This document shows, in pieces, positions 37,562 to 47,944 of a stretch of DNA of 64,000 nt. The stretch lies in contig NZ_QOLB01000130.1 in NCBI RefSeq assembly GCF_003333265.1, positions 1-64,000 of the forward strand, given 5' to 3'. Position 1 is the stretch's first letter. Every line of letters starts with the position of its first letter. The position numbers were made by a program, and so were the translations under genes. The notes under the pieces were generated by a model. That model made no database searches and was not told where the DNA came from. It worked only from the letters and a program-made list of their open reading frames with translations. Source of the DNA: Candidatus Halocynthiibacter alkanivorans. GTDB lineage: Bacteria > Pseudomonadota > Alphaproteobacteria > Rhodobacterales > Rhodobacteraceae.

Positions 37562-40090
37562 TTAAAGCGAACGCTCGAATTCTTCCCGCTCGAAAATCTC
37601 GATTACATCGCCAGCGCGGATGTCCTCGTAGTTTTCAAACGCCATGCCACATTCCTGACCGGACTGAACTTCTTTCACTTCGTCTTTGAAGCGTTTCAGC
37701 GTTTTCAGCGTGCCTTCGTGGATCACCACGTTGTCGCGCAGCAAGCGTACACCTGCGGAACGGCGGGCAATGCCTTCGGTGACCAGACAGCCGGCGACTT
37801 TGCCGATGCCAGTGACTTTGAACACGTCTTTGATCGTCGCATAACCGATGAAGTTTTCACGTACCTCAGCAGAGAGCAGACCAGAGGCCGCCGCTTTGAC
37901 GTCATCAACCAGATCGTAGATCACCGAATAGTAACGGATCTCCACGCCCTTCTGGTTGGCCGAGCTGCGCGCAGCAGCATTGGCCCGGACGTTAAAGCCG
38001 ATAACCGGTGCGCCCGAGGCTTCCGCCAGGCCCACATCGGATTCTGTGATCGCACCAACGCCGGAATGCAGCAGTCGTACCCGCACTTCATCGTTGCCGA
38101 TTTTTTCCATTGCCTGGGCAATCGCTTCAGCAGAACCCTGCACGTCAGCTTTGACCAGAATCGGCAGCTCGGACACGCTTTCATCGGCTTTGGCTTTCGC
38201 CAGCAGCTGATCCAAAGTTGTCGCCGCACCGGCAAGGGCCCGTTTTTCTTTGGCGGCATGTTCGCGGTATTCTGCGATTTCACGCGCCTGGGCTTCAGTG
38301 TCCACCACGTTCAGAACGTCACCGGCTTCTGGTGTGCCGTTCAGGCCCAGAACTTCAACCGGAACCGATGGACCGGCAGAATCAATCCGGTTGCCCTGAT
38401 CGTCGATCAGCGCCCGGACTTTACCCCACTGTTCGCCAACAACAAAAATGTCGCCGCGACGCAGTGTACCGTTCTGCACCAGCACAGTTGCGACCGGGCC
38501 GCGGCCCACGTCAAGCTGCGCTTCGATCACCGCACCAGAGGCCGCCCGTTTCGGGTTGGCCTTCAGTTCAAGGATCTCCGACTGCAGCGCGATGGCTTCC
38601 AGAAGCTTATCAAGCCCCTGACCCGTTGCCGCAGACACTTCCACATCCTGAACTTCACCGGACATCTGCTCCACGATCACTTCGTGCTGCAGAAGATCGG
38701 TGCGCACCTTCATCGGATCGGCGTCTGGTTTGTCACATTTGTTGATCGCAACAATCATCGGCACGTTAGCCGCTTTGGCGTGGTGAATCGCCTCAATGGT
38801 CTGAGGCATCACCGCATCGTCTGCCGCAACAACCAGCACAACAATATCCGTCACCTGAGCACCGCGGGCACGCATCGACGTAAACGCCGCGTGACCAGGG
38901 GTGTCGAGGAAGGAGAGCAACGCGCCGCCATCGGTGGTCACCTGATAGGCGCCGATATGCTGAGTGATGCCGCCCGCTTCGCCCGTCACAACTTTGGTGT
39001 GACGAATTGCGTCCAGCAGCGAGGTTTTACCGTGGTCAACGTGGCCCATGATAGTGATCACAGGCGGACGCGCCACCAGATCGGCGTCGTCATCTTTAAC
39101 CGAATGGATCACATCCTCGACGTCAGCGTCGGAAACGCGGACAACTTTGTGACCGAATTCTTCGATGATCAGTTCCGCAGTGTCGGCGTCGATGGCCTGA
39201 TTCTGCGTGACCATCATGCCCATTTTCATGAGCTCTTTGACCACATCAGCCACGCGTTCAGCCATCCGGTTTGCCAGTTCCTGGACCACAATGGCCTCAG
39301 GCAGCTGAACATCACGGACAACCTTTTCACGCTCTTGCGTGCCCATGGCTTTCTGACGCGCACGCTCCTGCTTGCGCTTCATCGAGGCCAGCGAGCGGTG
39401 ACGCCCACCAGCACCACCGAGGGCCTGGTTCAGTGTCAGCTTGCCCGAACGACGACCGTCACTCGGGGTCGCCTTGTTCCGGGGTGACTTATTGTCACGG
39501 CGCGGCTGTTCCGGCTGGCGGTCCATCTTGCGCGCAACACCGGCCGGACGGGCGGCAACAGCCTCCGCATCCGCAGGTGTCGCAGGCCGTGCAGGCGCAG
39601 CGGCGGCCGGCCGTGGAGCGGAAGCGGCTTTTTTCTCCGCTTCAACCTTTTTACGGGCCTCAACTTCGTCACGCTTCTTCTGCTCTTCGTCAGCAATCTT
39701 TTTCAGCGCACGTTCTTTGCGCTCAGTTTCTTCCCGCTCTTTGGCGTCAATCTCAGCCCGGCGCCGCGCACGGTCCTCCTGGCGTTTGAGATCATCGGCC
39801 TCGCGTTTGCGGGCCTCTTCAGCCTCATTGGCTTTGGCCAGCTTAAGCGCCTTCATCCGGCGGTCCATTTCCACATCGGAAATCCCCGCCGGGCGTTTGG
39901 AAGGATCGCTCGCATGCACGCCACCACCGCGGCCTTTTCCTGCACCCGCTTTGGGAACAATCACGCGTTTGCGTTTGGTCTCAACCACGACGCTTTTGGT
40001 ACGCCCATGGGAGAAGCTCTGCTTCACTTGCCCCGGACGCGGTCCACTGCCACGCAGGCCAAGAGGTTTTTTGCCGTCACTATCGCTCAT
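37562..40090 (-). CDS. infB: Translation initiation factor IF-2
   Basis: GTPase that brings initiator tRNA to the 30S ribosome. At 842 residues it has the long alphaproteobacterial form: a charged N-terminal domain rich in Lys, Arg, Ala and Glu repeats (about 1-270), then the GTPase domain with GHVDHGKT at 349-356, DTPGHAAF and NKCDKPDA. The ATG start overlaps the stop of the YlxR-family gene (ATGA), so translation is coupled. It is the last gene of the rimP-nusA-ylxR-infB operon. Confidence 0.98.
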   Translation of the reverse strand: MSDSDGKKPLGLRGSGPRPGQVKQSFSHGRTKSVVVETKRKRVIVPKAGAGKGRGGGVHASDPSKRPAGISDVEMDRRMKALKLAKANEAEEARKREADDLKRQEDRARRRAEIDAKEREETERKERALKKIADEEQKKRDEVEARKKVEAEKKAASAPRPAAAAPARPATPADAEAVAARPAGVARKMDRQPEQPRRDNKSPRNKATPSDGRRSGKLTLNQALGGAGGRHRSLASMKRKQERARQKAMGTQEREKVVRDVQLPEAIVVQELANRMAERVADVVKELMKMGMMVTQNQAIDADTAELIIEEFGHKVVRVSDADVEDVIHSVKDDDADLVARPPVITIMGHVDHGKTSLLDAIRHTKVVTGEAGGITQHIGAYQVTTDGGALLSFLDTPGHAAFTSMRARGAQVTDIVVLVVAADDAVMPQTIEAIHHAKAANVPMIVAINKCDKPDADPMKVRTDLLQHEVIVEQMSGEVQDVEVSAATGQGLDKLLEAIALQSEILELKANPKRAASGAVIEAQLDVGRGPVATVLVQNGTLRRGDIFVVGEQWGKVRALIDDQGNRIDSAGPSVPVEVLGLNGTPEAGDVLNVVDTEAQAREIAEYREHAAKEKRALAGAATTLDQLLAKAKADESVSELPILVKADVQGSAEAIAQAMEKIGNDEVRVRLLHSGVGAITESDVGLAEASGAPVIGFNVRANAAARSSANQKGVEIRYYSVIYDLVDDVKAAASGLLSAEVRENFIGYATIKDVFKVTGIGKVAGCLVTEGIARRSAGVRLLRDNVVIHEGTLKTLKRFKDEVKEVQSGQECGMAFENYEDIRAGDVIEIFEREEFERSL

Positions 40091-40719
40091 CTGGTCGTCT
40101 TACCCTTTCCGGCGGGCATATTCCCACCGCCAATCTCGCGCAAACCCGTAAGTCTCATGGCTTCCTCTACAACACTCTTTGTGAGTCCGCCAGCCGCGAG
40201 CGCGCTATGTATCACACTTTCACGCCCAAAAGCCAAACCCATTTCCTGCGCAGTCAAAACGCTGAAATATCGGCTCCCTTCGGGCGTCCAAAGTTTTCCT
40301 TTTCCGCGAACTGATCCGTCAGTGGCCTGCAGCAATACTTTTGCTCTGCCCTCAGCCAGCCAGCTCTTTACTTTTTCAAACCCGGCGATGGCCCGGCCTG
40401 ATTTCCGCGCCAGCGACACCAGGTTGATCAGACGGCGTACCAGCCCCGCCTCAATCAGGTCCGCAAACCCGTCAGGAATATTCACATCCTGTCGCGCTGC
40501 CCGTTTAAACAGACCTTTTTTAAAGGCCTCTTCCAACACCGTACGCTCAGACGTAATCCAGATGCCCCGTCCCGGCAGTTTTTCTGCCAGGTCCGGAACA
40601 ATTATACCCTCTGGGCCAACCACAAACCGGATCAATCCGTTTTTTGGCTGCACCTCTCCGGTCACGATGCATTTGCGCTCGGGATCGTCAGGTTTCTTTT
40701 TTTGGCCACCTCGGCTCAT
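40087..40719 (-). CDS. YlxR-family RNA-binding protein with L7Ae-like C-terminus
   Basis: The 210-residue product has the YlxR/DUF448 domain at about 12-90 ([20 protein letters not shown] and LPGRGIWIT) and a second half resembling the L7Ae RNA-binding fold ([20 protein letters not shown]). Such two-domain proteins sit between nusA and infB in alphaproteobacteria and are thought to bind RNA in translation or transcription control. The frame extends back to 40848 inside nusA, but ATG 40719 matches the family N-terminus ([17 protein letters not shown]). Confidence 0.9.
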   Translation of the reverse strand: MSRGGQKKKPDDPERKCIVTGEVQPKNGLIRFVVGPEGIIVPDLAEKLPGRGIWITSERTVLEEAFKKGLFKRAARQDVNIPDGFADLIEAGLVRRLINLVSLARKSGRAIAGFEKVKSWLAEGRAKVLLQATDGSVRGKGKLWTPEGSRYFSVLTAQEMGLAFGRESVIHSALAAGGLTKSVVEEAMRLTGLREIGGGNMPAGKGKTTR

Positions 40720-40741
40720 CAGGTTCTTCCCAGGGTCCGGA

Positions 40742-42379
40742 TCAGACCCCGGCCTCCTCTTCTTCGACGCCGTCGTCAGCATCAGCTTCAGCTTCAGCAG
40801 CGTCGTTTTCGGTGACAAGATCTGCAGGATCCACCCAGCCCAGACCAATCCGTGCAGTCATGACCAGGTTCTGGGCTTCTTCCAGAGACATGTCAAATTT
40901 CTCCAGAATGCCGTCGTCTTTGATGCGTTCGCCGTTTGAGGTGGTCCAGCCGCCGGCCAGTTCCCAATCGGCGCAGGTCGCGAAGTCCTCAAGTGTTTTC
41001 ACACCGTCTTCAGCCAGCGCTTCAAGCATCTGGGGTGTCAGACCTTCAAAATCGACCAGGCTGTCTTCGACGCCCAGTTCACGAGCTTTATCAAGAGCTT
41101 TCTTATTGGCAGCTTCCAGGTAATCGCGGGCACGGGCCTGCAGTTCACTGGCGGTTGATTCATCGACACCGTCGATTACCAGCAACTCACCAACTTCGAC
41201 ATAGGCCACTTCTTCCAGCGAGGTGAAGCCCTCAGACACCAGCAGCTGCGCGAAAAACTCGTCGAGATCCAGTGTATCGATGAACAGTTTGGTCTTCAGC
41301 GCGAACTCAGCCTGACGACGCTCCGATTCATCGGTCTCGGTCATAATATCGATATCGAGCCCGGTCAGCTGTGAGGCGAGACGCACGTTCTGACCCCGGC
41401 GGCCAATCGCGAGACTCAGCTGCTCATCCGGAACAACAACAACAATGCGCTCCGCTTCTTCGTCCAGAACAACCTTGCTGACTTCCGCCGGCTGCAGCGC
41501 GTTAACGAGGAACGTCGGCGCATCTTCATTCCATGGAATGATGTCGATTTTTTCGCCCTGAAGTTCGTTCACAACAGCCTGAACGCGGGAGCCACGCATG
41601 CCCACACAGGCGCCGACCGGATCAATGGAACTGTCGTTCGAAATCACCGCAATCTTGGCGCGCGAACCGGGATCCCGGGCCACGGCTTTGATCTCAATAA
41701 TGCCGTCATAAATCTCAGGCACTTCCATTTTGAACAGCTCGGACATGAAGTCCGGCGCCGTCCGGGACAGGAAAATCTGCGGGCCACGGGCTTCGCGGCG
41801 CACTTCTTTGATGAAACACCGCACCCGGTCATTGGGGCGATAGCTTTCACGGCCAATTTTTTCGTTGCGGCGCAGAATGGCTTCGCCACGGCCTACATCA
41901 ACGATGACATTGCCGTATTCTTCCCGCTTGACCACACCATTGATAATGGTGCCGGCGCGGTCTTTGAAATCTTCATACTGACGGTCGCGCTCGGCTTCGC
42001 GGACTTTTTGCAGAATCACCTGTTTGGCGGATTGTGCCGCGATCCGGCCCATTTCCACAGGCGGTACAACTTCGATGTAAACATCGCCAACCGCAGGGTC
42101 AGTCAGATAATCTTTTGCCTGTTTAACCGTCATTTCGGCCTGATAATTCTCAAGCTCTTCGTCTTCGACAACGGTGCGCACGCGGGTAAACGTCGCTTTC
42201 CCGGTTTTGCGGTCAATCGCAACGCGAATGTCCATTTCCGCGCCGTAGCGTGATTTCGCCGCCCGGGCGAGCGATTCTTCCATCGCTTCAATCACCAGAC
42301 CGGGATCGATCATTTTTTCGCGGGCCACGGCCTCAGCGGTTTGCAGCAGCTCAAGCTGGTTTGCAGAAGTAATCGCCAT
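40742..42379 (-). CDS. nusA: Transcription termination/antitermination factor NusA
   Basis: RNA-polymerase-binding elongation factor. The 545-residue product has the N-terminal polymerase-binding domain (1-130), S1 and two KH domains (ACVGMRGSRVQAVVNEL, IGRRGQNVRLASQLTG), and a C-terminal helix-hairpin-helix repeat region (about 370-510) followed by an acidic tail. It lies six bases after rimP and 22 bases before the YlxR-family gene. Confidence 0.97.
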   Translation of the reverse strand: MAITSANQLELLQTAEAVAREKMIDPGLVIEAMEESLARAAKSRYGAEMDIRVAIDRKTGKATFTRVRTVVEDEELENYQAEMTVKQAKDYLTDPAVGDVYIEVVPPVEMGRIAAQSAKQVILQKVREAERDRQYEDFKDRAGTIINGVVKREEYGNVIVDVGRGEAILRRNEKIGRESYRPNDRVRCFIKEVRREARGPQIFLSRTAPDFMSELFKMEVPEIYDGIIEIKAVARDPGSRAKIAVISNDSSIDPVGACVGMRGSRVQAVVNELQGEKIDIIPWNEDAPTFLVNALQPAEVSKVVLDEEAERIVVVVPDEQLSLAIGRRGQNVRLASQLTGLDIDIMTETDESERRQAEFALKTKLFIDTLDLDEFFAQLLVSEGFTSLEEVAYVEVGELLVIDGVDESTASELQARARDYLEAANKKALDKARELGVEDSLVDFEGLTPQMLEALAEDGVKTLEDFATCADWELAGGWTTSNGERIKDDGILEKFDMSLEEAQNLVMTARIGLGWVDPADLVTENDAAEAEADADDGVEEEEAGV

Positions 42380-42384
42380 TGTCG

Positions 42385-42957
42385 TCAGTCCTCCTGAGAA
42401 CCGTCATCGGTTTCAATATCGTCAAATTTAGTTTCGTCCACTGCGCCCGTCGCCTTGCGTTTGCGCAGAACGTCGCGAATCAGCTCATCTGTCAGCACCA
42501 GCTTGGCTTCCGCCAACCATTCAAACTTCAGCCCGACCGTGCCCTCAGTGATGGTGATCAGCACCTCGTCACCCTCAGTGCCTTCGATTTCGCCCTTAAA
42601 GCGGCGGCGGCCGTCGATCAGTTCGCTGGTTTCCAGCTTCGCGATATAGCCGACCCACATGTCGAAATCTTTCAACCGGGTCAGTGGCCGGTCAATGCCG
42701 GGGCTCGACACTTCCAGGCTGTAATTTTCAGCGATCGGGTCTTCGACATCCAGAATCGCTGAAATTGCAGTAGAAATCCTGGCACATTCGTCAACTTCGA
42801 TGCCACCATCAGGACGATCGGCCATGACCTGCATGATCTTGTGCTCGCCGCCCATCAGACGGACGCGCACCAGTTCAAAACCAAGATCCTCGATCACCGG
42901 GGTGATGATTCCGGCCAGGCGACGGTCGATAGCAGCTTTTGCAATCATATCAGACAT
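42385..42957 (-). CDS. rimP: Ribosome maturation factor RimP
   Basis: Needed for 30S ribosomal subunit maturation. The 190-residue protein has the N-terminal RimP domain ([20 protein letters not shown]) and the [18 protein letters not shown] signature. It heads the operon with nusA, ylxR and infB. A terminator-like hairpin lies 31 bases upstream of its start, inside the likely leader, which suggests attenuation. Confidence 0.95.
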   Translation of the reverse strand: MSDMIAKAAIDRRLAGIITPVIEDLGFELVRVRLMGGEHKIMQVMADRPDGGIEVDECARISTAISAILDVEDPIAENYSLEVSSPGIDRPLTRLKDFDMWVGYIAKLETSELIDGRRRFKGEIEGTEGDEVLITITEGTVGLKFEWLAEAKLVLTDELIRDVLRKRKATGAVDETKFDDIETDDGSQED

Positions 42958-42982
42958 TGTTCAGACTTGCCTTTCGGGCACA

Positions 42983-43006
42983 AAAAAACGGGCGCGCGGC
43001 CCGTTG
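42983..43006 (-). terminator. Terminator-like hairpin in the rimP leader
   Basis: On the minus strand AACGGGC and GCCCGTT form a 7-bp stem (plus coordinates 42988-42994 and 43000-43006, loop 42995-42999) followed directly by a run of seven T. The hairpin lies 31 bases upstream of the rimP ATG and downstream of the CDGSH gene. It may end transcripts from further upstream or attenuate the rimP operon itself. Confidence 0.7.
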
Positions 43007-43135
43007 ATATTTCCCGGTGGAACTTTGAACCGAAGTCCAACGCGCCGCTGTTGAGGCACACTTAAAAGCCTTGCCGGTGAAAATCAAGTCACAAGTTAAG
43101 GCCGCAGCACCTTTGCCACATATTTGCTGCGCGAT

Positions 43136-43756
43136 TCAGTCGCTGTCCCGCCATCCCGCGTCCCGGTGGCTGCCGTCACAAAACGGCTTGTTGCCGGATT
43201 TTCCGCAGCGGCAGAGCACGAATTTCTCTTCTGACATGCCTTCGGCCCGGGTCACCCCCCCGATAGCACAACCGGTGACCCAATAAGGCCCGTTGCGCTC
43301 AACCTCGACCCCCGCCCGGTCGGCAAACTTATGATTGCCACTCAGCGACAGCGCGCCTGACGGGCAGGCCGCGACCACGGCTTCGACCTCGGCAAGGGAT
43401 CCGTTGTCCGGCTGCACCCAGGGTTTTTGCGCCGGGTTAAAAATATGACTGGCCAGACGGCCACATTCGGCGGCATGGGAACAGGTCTGCGGATTGTAAT
43501 GCACCGTGACCTCCCGGCCTTCATAACTCAGAATCCTGTCCCGCCCCGCCGGGGTGCCACCCCTGGACTCAAAGCCGGCGGTTTTATGGGACCCGTCGCA
43601 AAACGGTTTATTTTTGGAATGACCGCAGCGGCAGAGCACCATCACCGGTTTCATTTCCAATTCCCGCCCGTCGGTCCCTTTCATGCTGCGCAGCCCTTTA
43701 AAGACCAATGGTCCGTTTTCGCGCTCCTCAACAGTGGGTTTTACTCGTTCCGTCAT
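43136..43756 (-). CDS. Double-CDGSH iron-sulfur protein with central Fer4_19-type domain
   Basis: The 206-residue product contains two CDGSH [2Fe-2S] motifs, LCRCGHSKNKPFCDGSH (about 42-58) and LCRCGKSGNKPFCDGSH near the C-terminus, flanking a Fer4_19/YjdI-like region (VHYNPQTCSHAAECGRL, ACPSGALSL). Predicted roles are iron-sulfur or redox storage and sensing; the physiological role is unknown. ATG 43756 is taken as start because it begins a family-like sequence; the frame stays open upstream into the neighbouring gene. It is downstream of the peptidase gene on the same strand. Confidence 0.85.
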   Translation of the reverse strand: MTERVKPTVEERENGPLVFKGLRSMKGTDGRELEMKPVMVLCRCGHSKNKPFCDGSHKTAGFESRGGTPAGRDRILSYEGREVTVHYNPQTCSHAAECGRLASHIFNPAQKPWVQPDNGSLAEVEAVVAACPSGALSLSGNHKFADRAGVEVERNGPYWVTGCAIGGVTRAEGMSEEKFVLCRCGKSGNKPFCDGSHRDAGWRDSD

Positions 43757-43817
43757 GGCTGGCCTCCCGGGGTTGCTGCCCCCAGTCTGCGGCCAACGCC
43801 TGGTCAGGTCAAAGACA

Positions 43818-44795
43818 TTAAAGAAATCTCCGCGCCATCCGGTCGGTTGCGCGCACCAGTTCCGCCGCAATGCCCGGCTCAGAAAGCGCATGGCCCGCGC
43901 GCCCGATCATGCGCAGCTCTGAGCCCGGCCAGGCTTTGTGCAACGCATAGGCCCCGTCCGGCGGGCAAATCATGTCAAACCGCCCCTGCACAATCACCGC
44001 CGGGATATGCATAATCTTGTCGATATCCGCGATAATCTGATCGTCCTGACGCAAAAATCCGCCATTGACGAAATAGTGATTCTCCAGCCGGGCAAAGGCG
44101 CGGGCGTATTCCGCCGGAGCGTCCCCCACACTGCCATTGTTTTCGATCGAGGCCAGCGCATTTTCCCAGGACGACCAGACCCGGGCATAGCGGGTCTCTT
44201 CAGCGCGCTCGCCGGAAAACAGCCGCTTGTGATAGGCGGCAATCAGATTTCCCTGCTCCGCCGCCGGCACCATCGCGGTAAACCGGGCCCAGAGCTCGGG
44301 ATAGAACCGGCCGGCACCGCCACCATAAAACCAGTCCAGCTCGCGGCGCGTCGACAGGAACACCCCGCGCAAGACCAGCGCCAGAACAGAGTCGGGGTGT
44401 GCCTGGGCATAGAGCAGCGACAGGGTCGCGCCCCAGGAGCCGCCGAACACCATCCAGCGCTCCACGCCCAGCGCCATGCGGATTTTTTCGATATCTGCCA
44501 CCAGATGCCATGTGGTATTGTCGGCCACACTTGCATGCGGGCGCGAACGACCACAGCCGCGCTGATCAAACAGGATGATGCGGTAAATTTCCGGATCAAA
44601 AAACCGGCGCATCGCCGGGCTGCAGCCACCGCCGGGCCCGCCATGCAGCACCACAACTGGTAAACCGTCTTGACGTCCGCTCTGTTCAACGTAGATGGAA
44701 TGACCATCGCCCACCTCCATCATCCGCTGATCAAACGGGGAGGTGGTGGGATAAAGATAGTTCTGCGCGCTTTTGTGGCCTGCGGATTTGTCCAT
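43818..44795 (-). CDS. pip: Prolyl aminopeptidase (proline iminopeptidase)
   Basis: Alpha/beta-hydrolase that removes N-terminal proline. The 325-residue product has the nucleophile elbow FGGSWGATLSLLYA, the HGGPGGG oxyanion segment, the DQRGCGRS motif and the catalytic histidine in GRAGHALSEPG. ATG 44795 is chosen over a longer frame because the family N-terminus begins near it (YLYPTTSPFDQRMMEVGDG). It is divergent from ubiG with 51 bases between starts. Confidence 0.94.
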   Translation of the reverse strand: MDKSAGHKSAQNYLYPTTSPFDQRMMEVGDGHSIYVEQSGRQDGLPVVVLHGGPGGGCSPAMRRFFDPEIYRIILFDQRGCGRSRPHASVADNTTWHLVADIEKIRMALGVERWMVFGGSWGATLSLLYAQAHPDSVLALVLRGVFLSTRRELDWFYGGGAGRFYPELWARFTAMVPAAEQGNLIAAYHKRLFSGERAEETRYARVWSSWENALASIENNGSVGDAPAEYARAFARLENHYFVNGGFLRQDDQIIADIDKIMHIPAVIVQGRFDMICPPDGAYALHKAWPGSELRMIGRAGHALSEPGIAAELVRATDRMARRFL

Positions 44796-44846
44796 AACTG
44801 ACCTATATGAGTCATACTGGGCTGACTTGAACATATGGAGCGTGGA

Positions 44847-45593
44847 ATGCAAGCCACTGATACAACCGTTGACCCCTCGGAAATCGCCAAATTTGAGGCC
44901 ATGGCGAGTGAATGGTGGGATCCCAACGGAAAATTTAAGCCGTTACATATGCTCAACCCTTGTCGTCTGGATTATATCACATCCCAGATCGCGGCGGAAT
45001 TCGGCCGTGATCTGGCGGCGCCGGAGCCGTTCAAAGGACTGCGCCTGCTGGACATCGGCTGTGGCGGCGGCCTGTTGTCAGAACCGATGGCACGGCTGGG
45101 CGCCACGGTGGTCGGTGCAGATGCGGCCGCTGGCAACCTGCCAGTAGCGCGCATTCATGCTGAGAAATCGGGGCTTGAGATTGATTACCGCCACACTGCC
45201 GCCGAAGACCTCGCCGCCGCCGGGGAACAGTTCGATGTGGTTCTGAACATGGAGGTGATTGAACATGTGGCCGACCCGCAGGGGTTCATGAACGCCTGCC
45301 AGCAACTGCTCAAACCCGGCGGGTTGCTGTTATGCTCTACCATCAACCGCAATCCCAAATCGTTCATGATGGCCATTGTCGGCGCTGAAATGATTATGCG
45401 CTGGTTGCCGCGCGGCACCCATGAGTGGAATAAATTTATCACTCCGGACGAGTTGTATACGCTGATTGAAACTGCCGGGCTGACCCCGGTGGACCGCAAA
45501 GGGTTTGTCTTTAACCCCATTGCCTGGAGCTGGTCCATCTCGGCGCGCGACCTGAATGTGAACTACGTCACCGCCAGCATCAAAGCAGATTAA
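44847..45593 (+). CDS. ubiG: Ubiquinone biosynthesis O-methyltransferase UbiG
   Basis: Performs both O-methylations in ubiquinone synthesis. The SAM-binding motif [20 protein letters not shown] and the INRNPKS segment are typical. ATG 44847 is preferred over 44835 because GGAG lies 6 bases before it; the product is then 248 residues starting [20 protein letters not shown]. The gene is divergent from pip and convergent with a MarR regulator, overlapping by four bases. Confidence 0.96.
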   Translation: MQATDTTVDPSEIAKFEAMASEWWDPNGKFKPLHMLNPCRLDYITSQIAAEFGRDLAAPEPFKGLRLLDIGCGGGLLSEPMARLGATVVGADAAAGNLPVARIHAEKSGLEIDYRHTAAEDLAAAGEQFDVVLNMEVIEHVADPQGFMNACQQLLKPGGLLLCSTINRNPKSFMMAIVGAEMIMRWLPRGTHEWNKFITPDELYTLIETAGLTPVDRKGFVFNPIAWSWSISARDLNVNYVTASIKAD

Positions 45594-46030
45594 TCCGCGT
45601 CCAGCCGTTCCCGGATGCCACGCAGCACCGGCAAGGTCTGTTTGACTTTGTCGGTGCCAATCGAATCGACGACCTCTGCAATGATCGGCGTAATCGCCTG
45701 CAGCGCGGTGTCACGTGCCGCGCGTCCTGCCGGGCTGATCGCGACGAATTTGCGCCGCGCATCATCCCAGTCCGGGCGAATATGCACATGGCCCGCCCAT
45801 TCCAGTTTGTTCAGCGTATTGGTCATCGCGCCGCGGGTCACATGAAAAGCCCGCGCCAGTTGTGCCGGGCTGCGTTCCACATTGCTGTGCGCCAGATGGT
45901 TGAGCACCGAAAAATGGCTGAGTTCCATGCCTTTAGGCAAGGCTCTGGACAGGCGGTTGCGCGCCAGCTGATCGGCCATAAAAATCTCGCTGAACAGTGC
46001 AACTGCCAGCGCGTCATTTGATTCGCTCAT
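45590..46030 (-). CDS. MarR-family transcriptional regulator
   Basis: A 146-residue winged-helix regulator; the helix-turn-helix region is about 55-80 ([20 protein letters not shown]) and the wing carries the DDARRK segment typical of MarR. Its start overlaps the end of the nitrilase-family gene by one base, so it is probably co-transcribed with it. The regulated genes are unknown. Confidence 0.88.
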   Translation of the reverse strand: MSESNDALAVALFSEIFMADQLARNRLSRALPKGMELSHFSVLNHLAHSNVERSPAQLARAFHVTRGAMTNTLNKLEWAGHVHIRPDWDDARRKFVAISPAGRAARDTALQAITPIIAEVVDSIGTDKVKQTLPVLRGIRERLDAD

Positions 46031-46860
46031 CAGGGGCCTTCAAAATCTCGGTCATGGGTCAGCGCCGGAACGCGGTTGCGAGCACCCTCTACTGCCGACA
46101 GATCAAGATCAACTAAAGAAACGCCTTTTTCAACACCGGCATCAATCAGCACCTCGCCCCAGGGCGCGATGGCCATGCTGTGCCCCCAGGTTTTGCGCTG
46201 CTGCCCGGAGCCGGCGTCATGGGTTCCGGTCTGTGCCGGCGCAAGCACAAAACAGCCGGTTTCAATGGCACGGGCACGCAACAACACCTCCCAGTGGGCG
46301 GCACCGGTCACCGGGGAAAAGGCTGCAGGTATTGTCAGGATCCTGGCCCCCGCCGCCGCTAAGGCCCGGTGCAGATGCGCGAAACGCACGTCATAACAAA
46401 TGCTCATGCCCACTTTACCAAAATCAGTCTGCGCTACCACAGCGCGGCTGCCGGGACGAAAGCCGGCAGATTCCCGAAACGTCTCGCGCGCGGTGACATT
46501 CACATCAAACATGTGGATTTTATCATAGCGCGCGGTGATGTCACCGCGCGGCGAAATCATAAAGGAGCGGTTGGCAAAGCGGCCATCCGGGTCGTGTGTT
46601 TTCAAGGCCAGCGACCCCAGCAGGATCCAGACCCCCAGGGTGCGCGCTTCATATTGCATCGCGGCCAGGGTGGGGTCTTCTTCTTCAAAAAACAGCACAG
46701 AATCCTGATGCGCCCGGTCGCCGGACACACAGTTGGTCACTTCTGGTGTCAGGATGAATTCAGCCCCGCCCGCCGCCGCCTGGTGCACCAGGTCGCGACA
46801 TTGCTCCAGGTTGTAACCCGGATCATCAGAGGAGGTGAGTTGAACCAGCCCGATACGCAT
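46030..46860 (-). CDS. Carbon-nitrogen hydrolase (nitrilase superfamily amidohydrolase)
   Basis: A 276-residue omega-amidase/Nit1-like enzyme. The catalytic triad is visible as glutamate in FILTPEVTN (about 40), lysine in RYDKIHMFDV and cysteine in GMSICYDVRF. It is likely to deaminate an alpha-keto acid amide or deaminated glutathione; the substrate cannot be fixed. It sits between glutaredoxin and a MarR regulator on the same strand, and the association with glutaredoxin is a common roseobacter arrangement. Confidence 0.9.
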   Translation of the reverse strand: MRIGLVQLTSSDDPGYNLEQCRDLVHQAAAGGAEFILTPEVTNCVSGDRAHQDSVLFFEEEDPTLAAMQYEARTLGVWILLGSLALKTHDPDGRFANRSFMISPRGDITARYDKIHMFDVNVTARETFRESAGFRPGSRAVVAQTDFGKVGMSICYDVRFAHLHRALAAAGARILTIPAAFSPVTGAAHWEVLLRARAIETGCFVLAPAQTGTHDAGSGQQRKTWGHSMAIAPWGEVLIDAGVEKGVSLVDLDLSAVEGARNRVPALTHDRDFEGP

Positions 46861-46865
46861 CCCGG

Positions 46866-47123
46866 TTACGCCGCCAGCATGGCGTCAAGATTGCCAGCCC
46901 GCTCCAGGTCATAGAGTTCATCACAGCCGCCCACATGGGCACCATCAATAAAAATTTGCGGCACAGTCCGGCCACCATTGGCACGATCCGTCATTTCCGC
47001 GCGGCGATCGGGGTCCGTCATCACGTCAACTTCGGAAAACGTCACGCCTTTTTGTGTCAGCAACCGTTTGGCCGCATGGCAGAAACCACAGATTGGTGTG
47101 GTGTAAATTTCAACTGTTTTCAT
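46866..47123 (-). CDS. grxC: Glutaredoxin 3
   Basis: Small thiol-disulfide oxidoreductase of 85 residues. The active site is C12-G-F-C15 (TTPICGFCHAAKRLL) and the GGRTVPQIFIDGAHVGGCDE segment provides the cis-proline and glutathione-binding region. The frame extends upstream but MKTVEIYTTP is the family start. It lies between comF and the nitrilase gene. Confidence 0.95.
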   Translation of the reverse strand: MKTVEIYTTPICGFCHAAKRLLTQKGVTFSEVDVMTDPDRRAEMTDRANGGRTVPQIFIDGAHVGGCDELYDLERAGNLDAMLAA

Positions 47124-47160
47124 TTTCAGATCCTTTGAGTCGCCTGAGTAATATAGGATT

Positions 47161-47907
47161 TCATACCCGTTCGGCAACGCGTGCGAGTACAGCGACTGAA
47201 ACCCGGCCTGCACCGCCCGCCAGCGCCGCCTGTGCCGCCGCGCTCAGCGTGGCGCCCGAGGTCATTACATCATCGACAATCAACACATGCCGTCCCGCCA
47301 TCTGTGACCGGCGCCGGGGATGCGCCACAATCGCCCCCTCCACGTTGGCAAACCGCGCGTCATAGCTGCGGTGGCCCTGATCCGGCGTCGCCCGCACCCG
47401 TTGCAACAGATCCGGCACCCAGGGCAGATTAAGCTCTGAAGCGACGTTCTGCGCGATCAGCGCCGCCTGATTGTAGCGCCTCAGAAACATGCGCCGCCAA
47501 TGGGCTGGCACCGGCGCAATCAATGTTTCTCCACTCACCAGAGGCTGCGCCGCATGCGCCAGCCAGAGCCCGGCAGGGCCCGCCAGTTCGGTCCGGTCTC
47601 CATGTTTCAGCCGCAGCACGATGTCACGACCCACACCCCGATACAGCAGCGCCGCCCGGCCCCGGTCCCAGGGCCGCGGATGGCTCAGACAATCGTCGCA
47701 ATATTCCACATCTGCCCCGGCTGAGTTTCCGGCCGCGGTTCCGTCCTCACCGCGCAAAGGCGCGCCGCACCTGTCACAGACCAGCCCGTTCAGAAATGGT
47801 GTCCGCCGCCAACAGGACGCGCAAAGTGCGGCCTCGGTCGCGACCAGACCATCACATCCGATACATTGAGGCGGGTACAGCAGGCGAAGTACTCTTTGCA
47901 TTTCCAC
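47161..47907 (-). CDS. ComF-family phosphoribosyltransferase-like protein
   Basis: The 248-residue product has N-terminal zinc-type cysteine pairs (PPQCIGCDG, CASCWRR, CDRCGAPL, CDDC) and a C-terminal phosphoribosyltransferase motif LIVDDVMTSGATL. ComF relatives function in DNA uptake in competent bacteria; the role here is unknown. It begins 37 bases upstream of, and divergent from, the NDUFAF5-like gene. Confidence 0.87.
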   Translation of the reverse strand: MEMQRVLRLLYPPQCIGCDGLVATEAALCASCWRRTPFLNGLVCDRCGAPLRGEDGTAAGNSAGADVEYCDDCLSHPRPWDRGRAALLYRGVGRDIVLRLKHGDRTELAGPAGLWLAHAAQPLVSGETLIAPVPAHWRRMFLRRYNQAALIAQNVASELNLPWVPDLLQRVRATPDQGHRSYDARFANVEGAIVAHPRRRSQMAGRHVLIVDDVMTSGATLSAAAQAALAGGAGRVSVAVLARVAERV

Positions 47908-47944
47908 TCCCCGCTCCTACATTCGCATAAAACCCGGAGCCCCT

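Noticed and set aside
37544-39487. A 647-codon frame antisense to infB
   Set aside because: It mirrors infB codons and has no start signal or known domain.
43009-43060. A tRNA-like GGTTCAAAGTTCC sequence upstream of rimP on the minus strand
   Set aside because: An initiator tRNA precedes rimP in E. coli, but no cloverleaf, acceptor stem or anticodon arm could be formed here.
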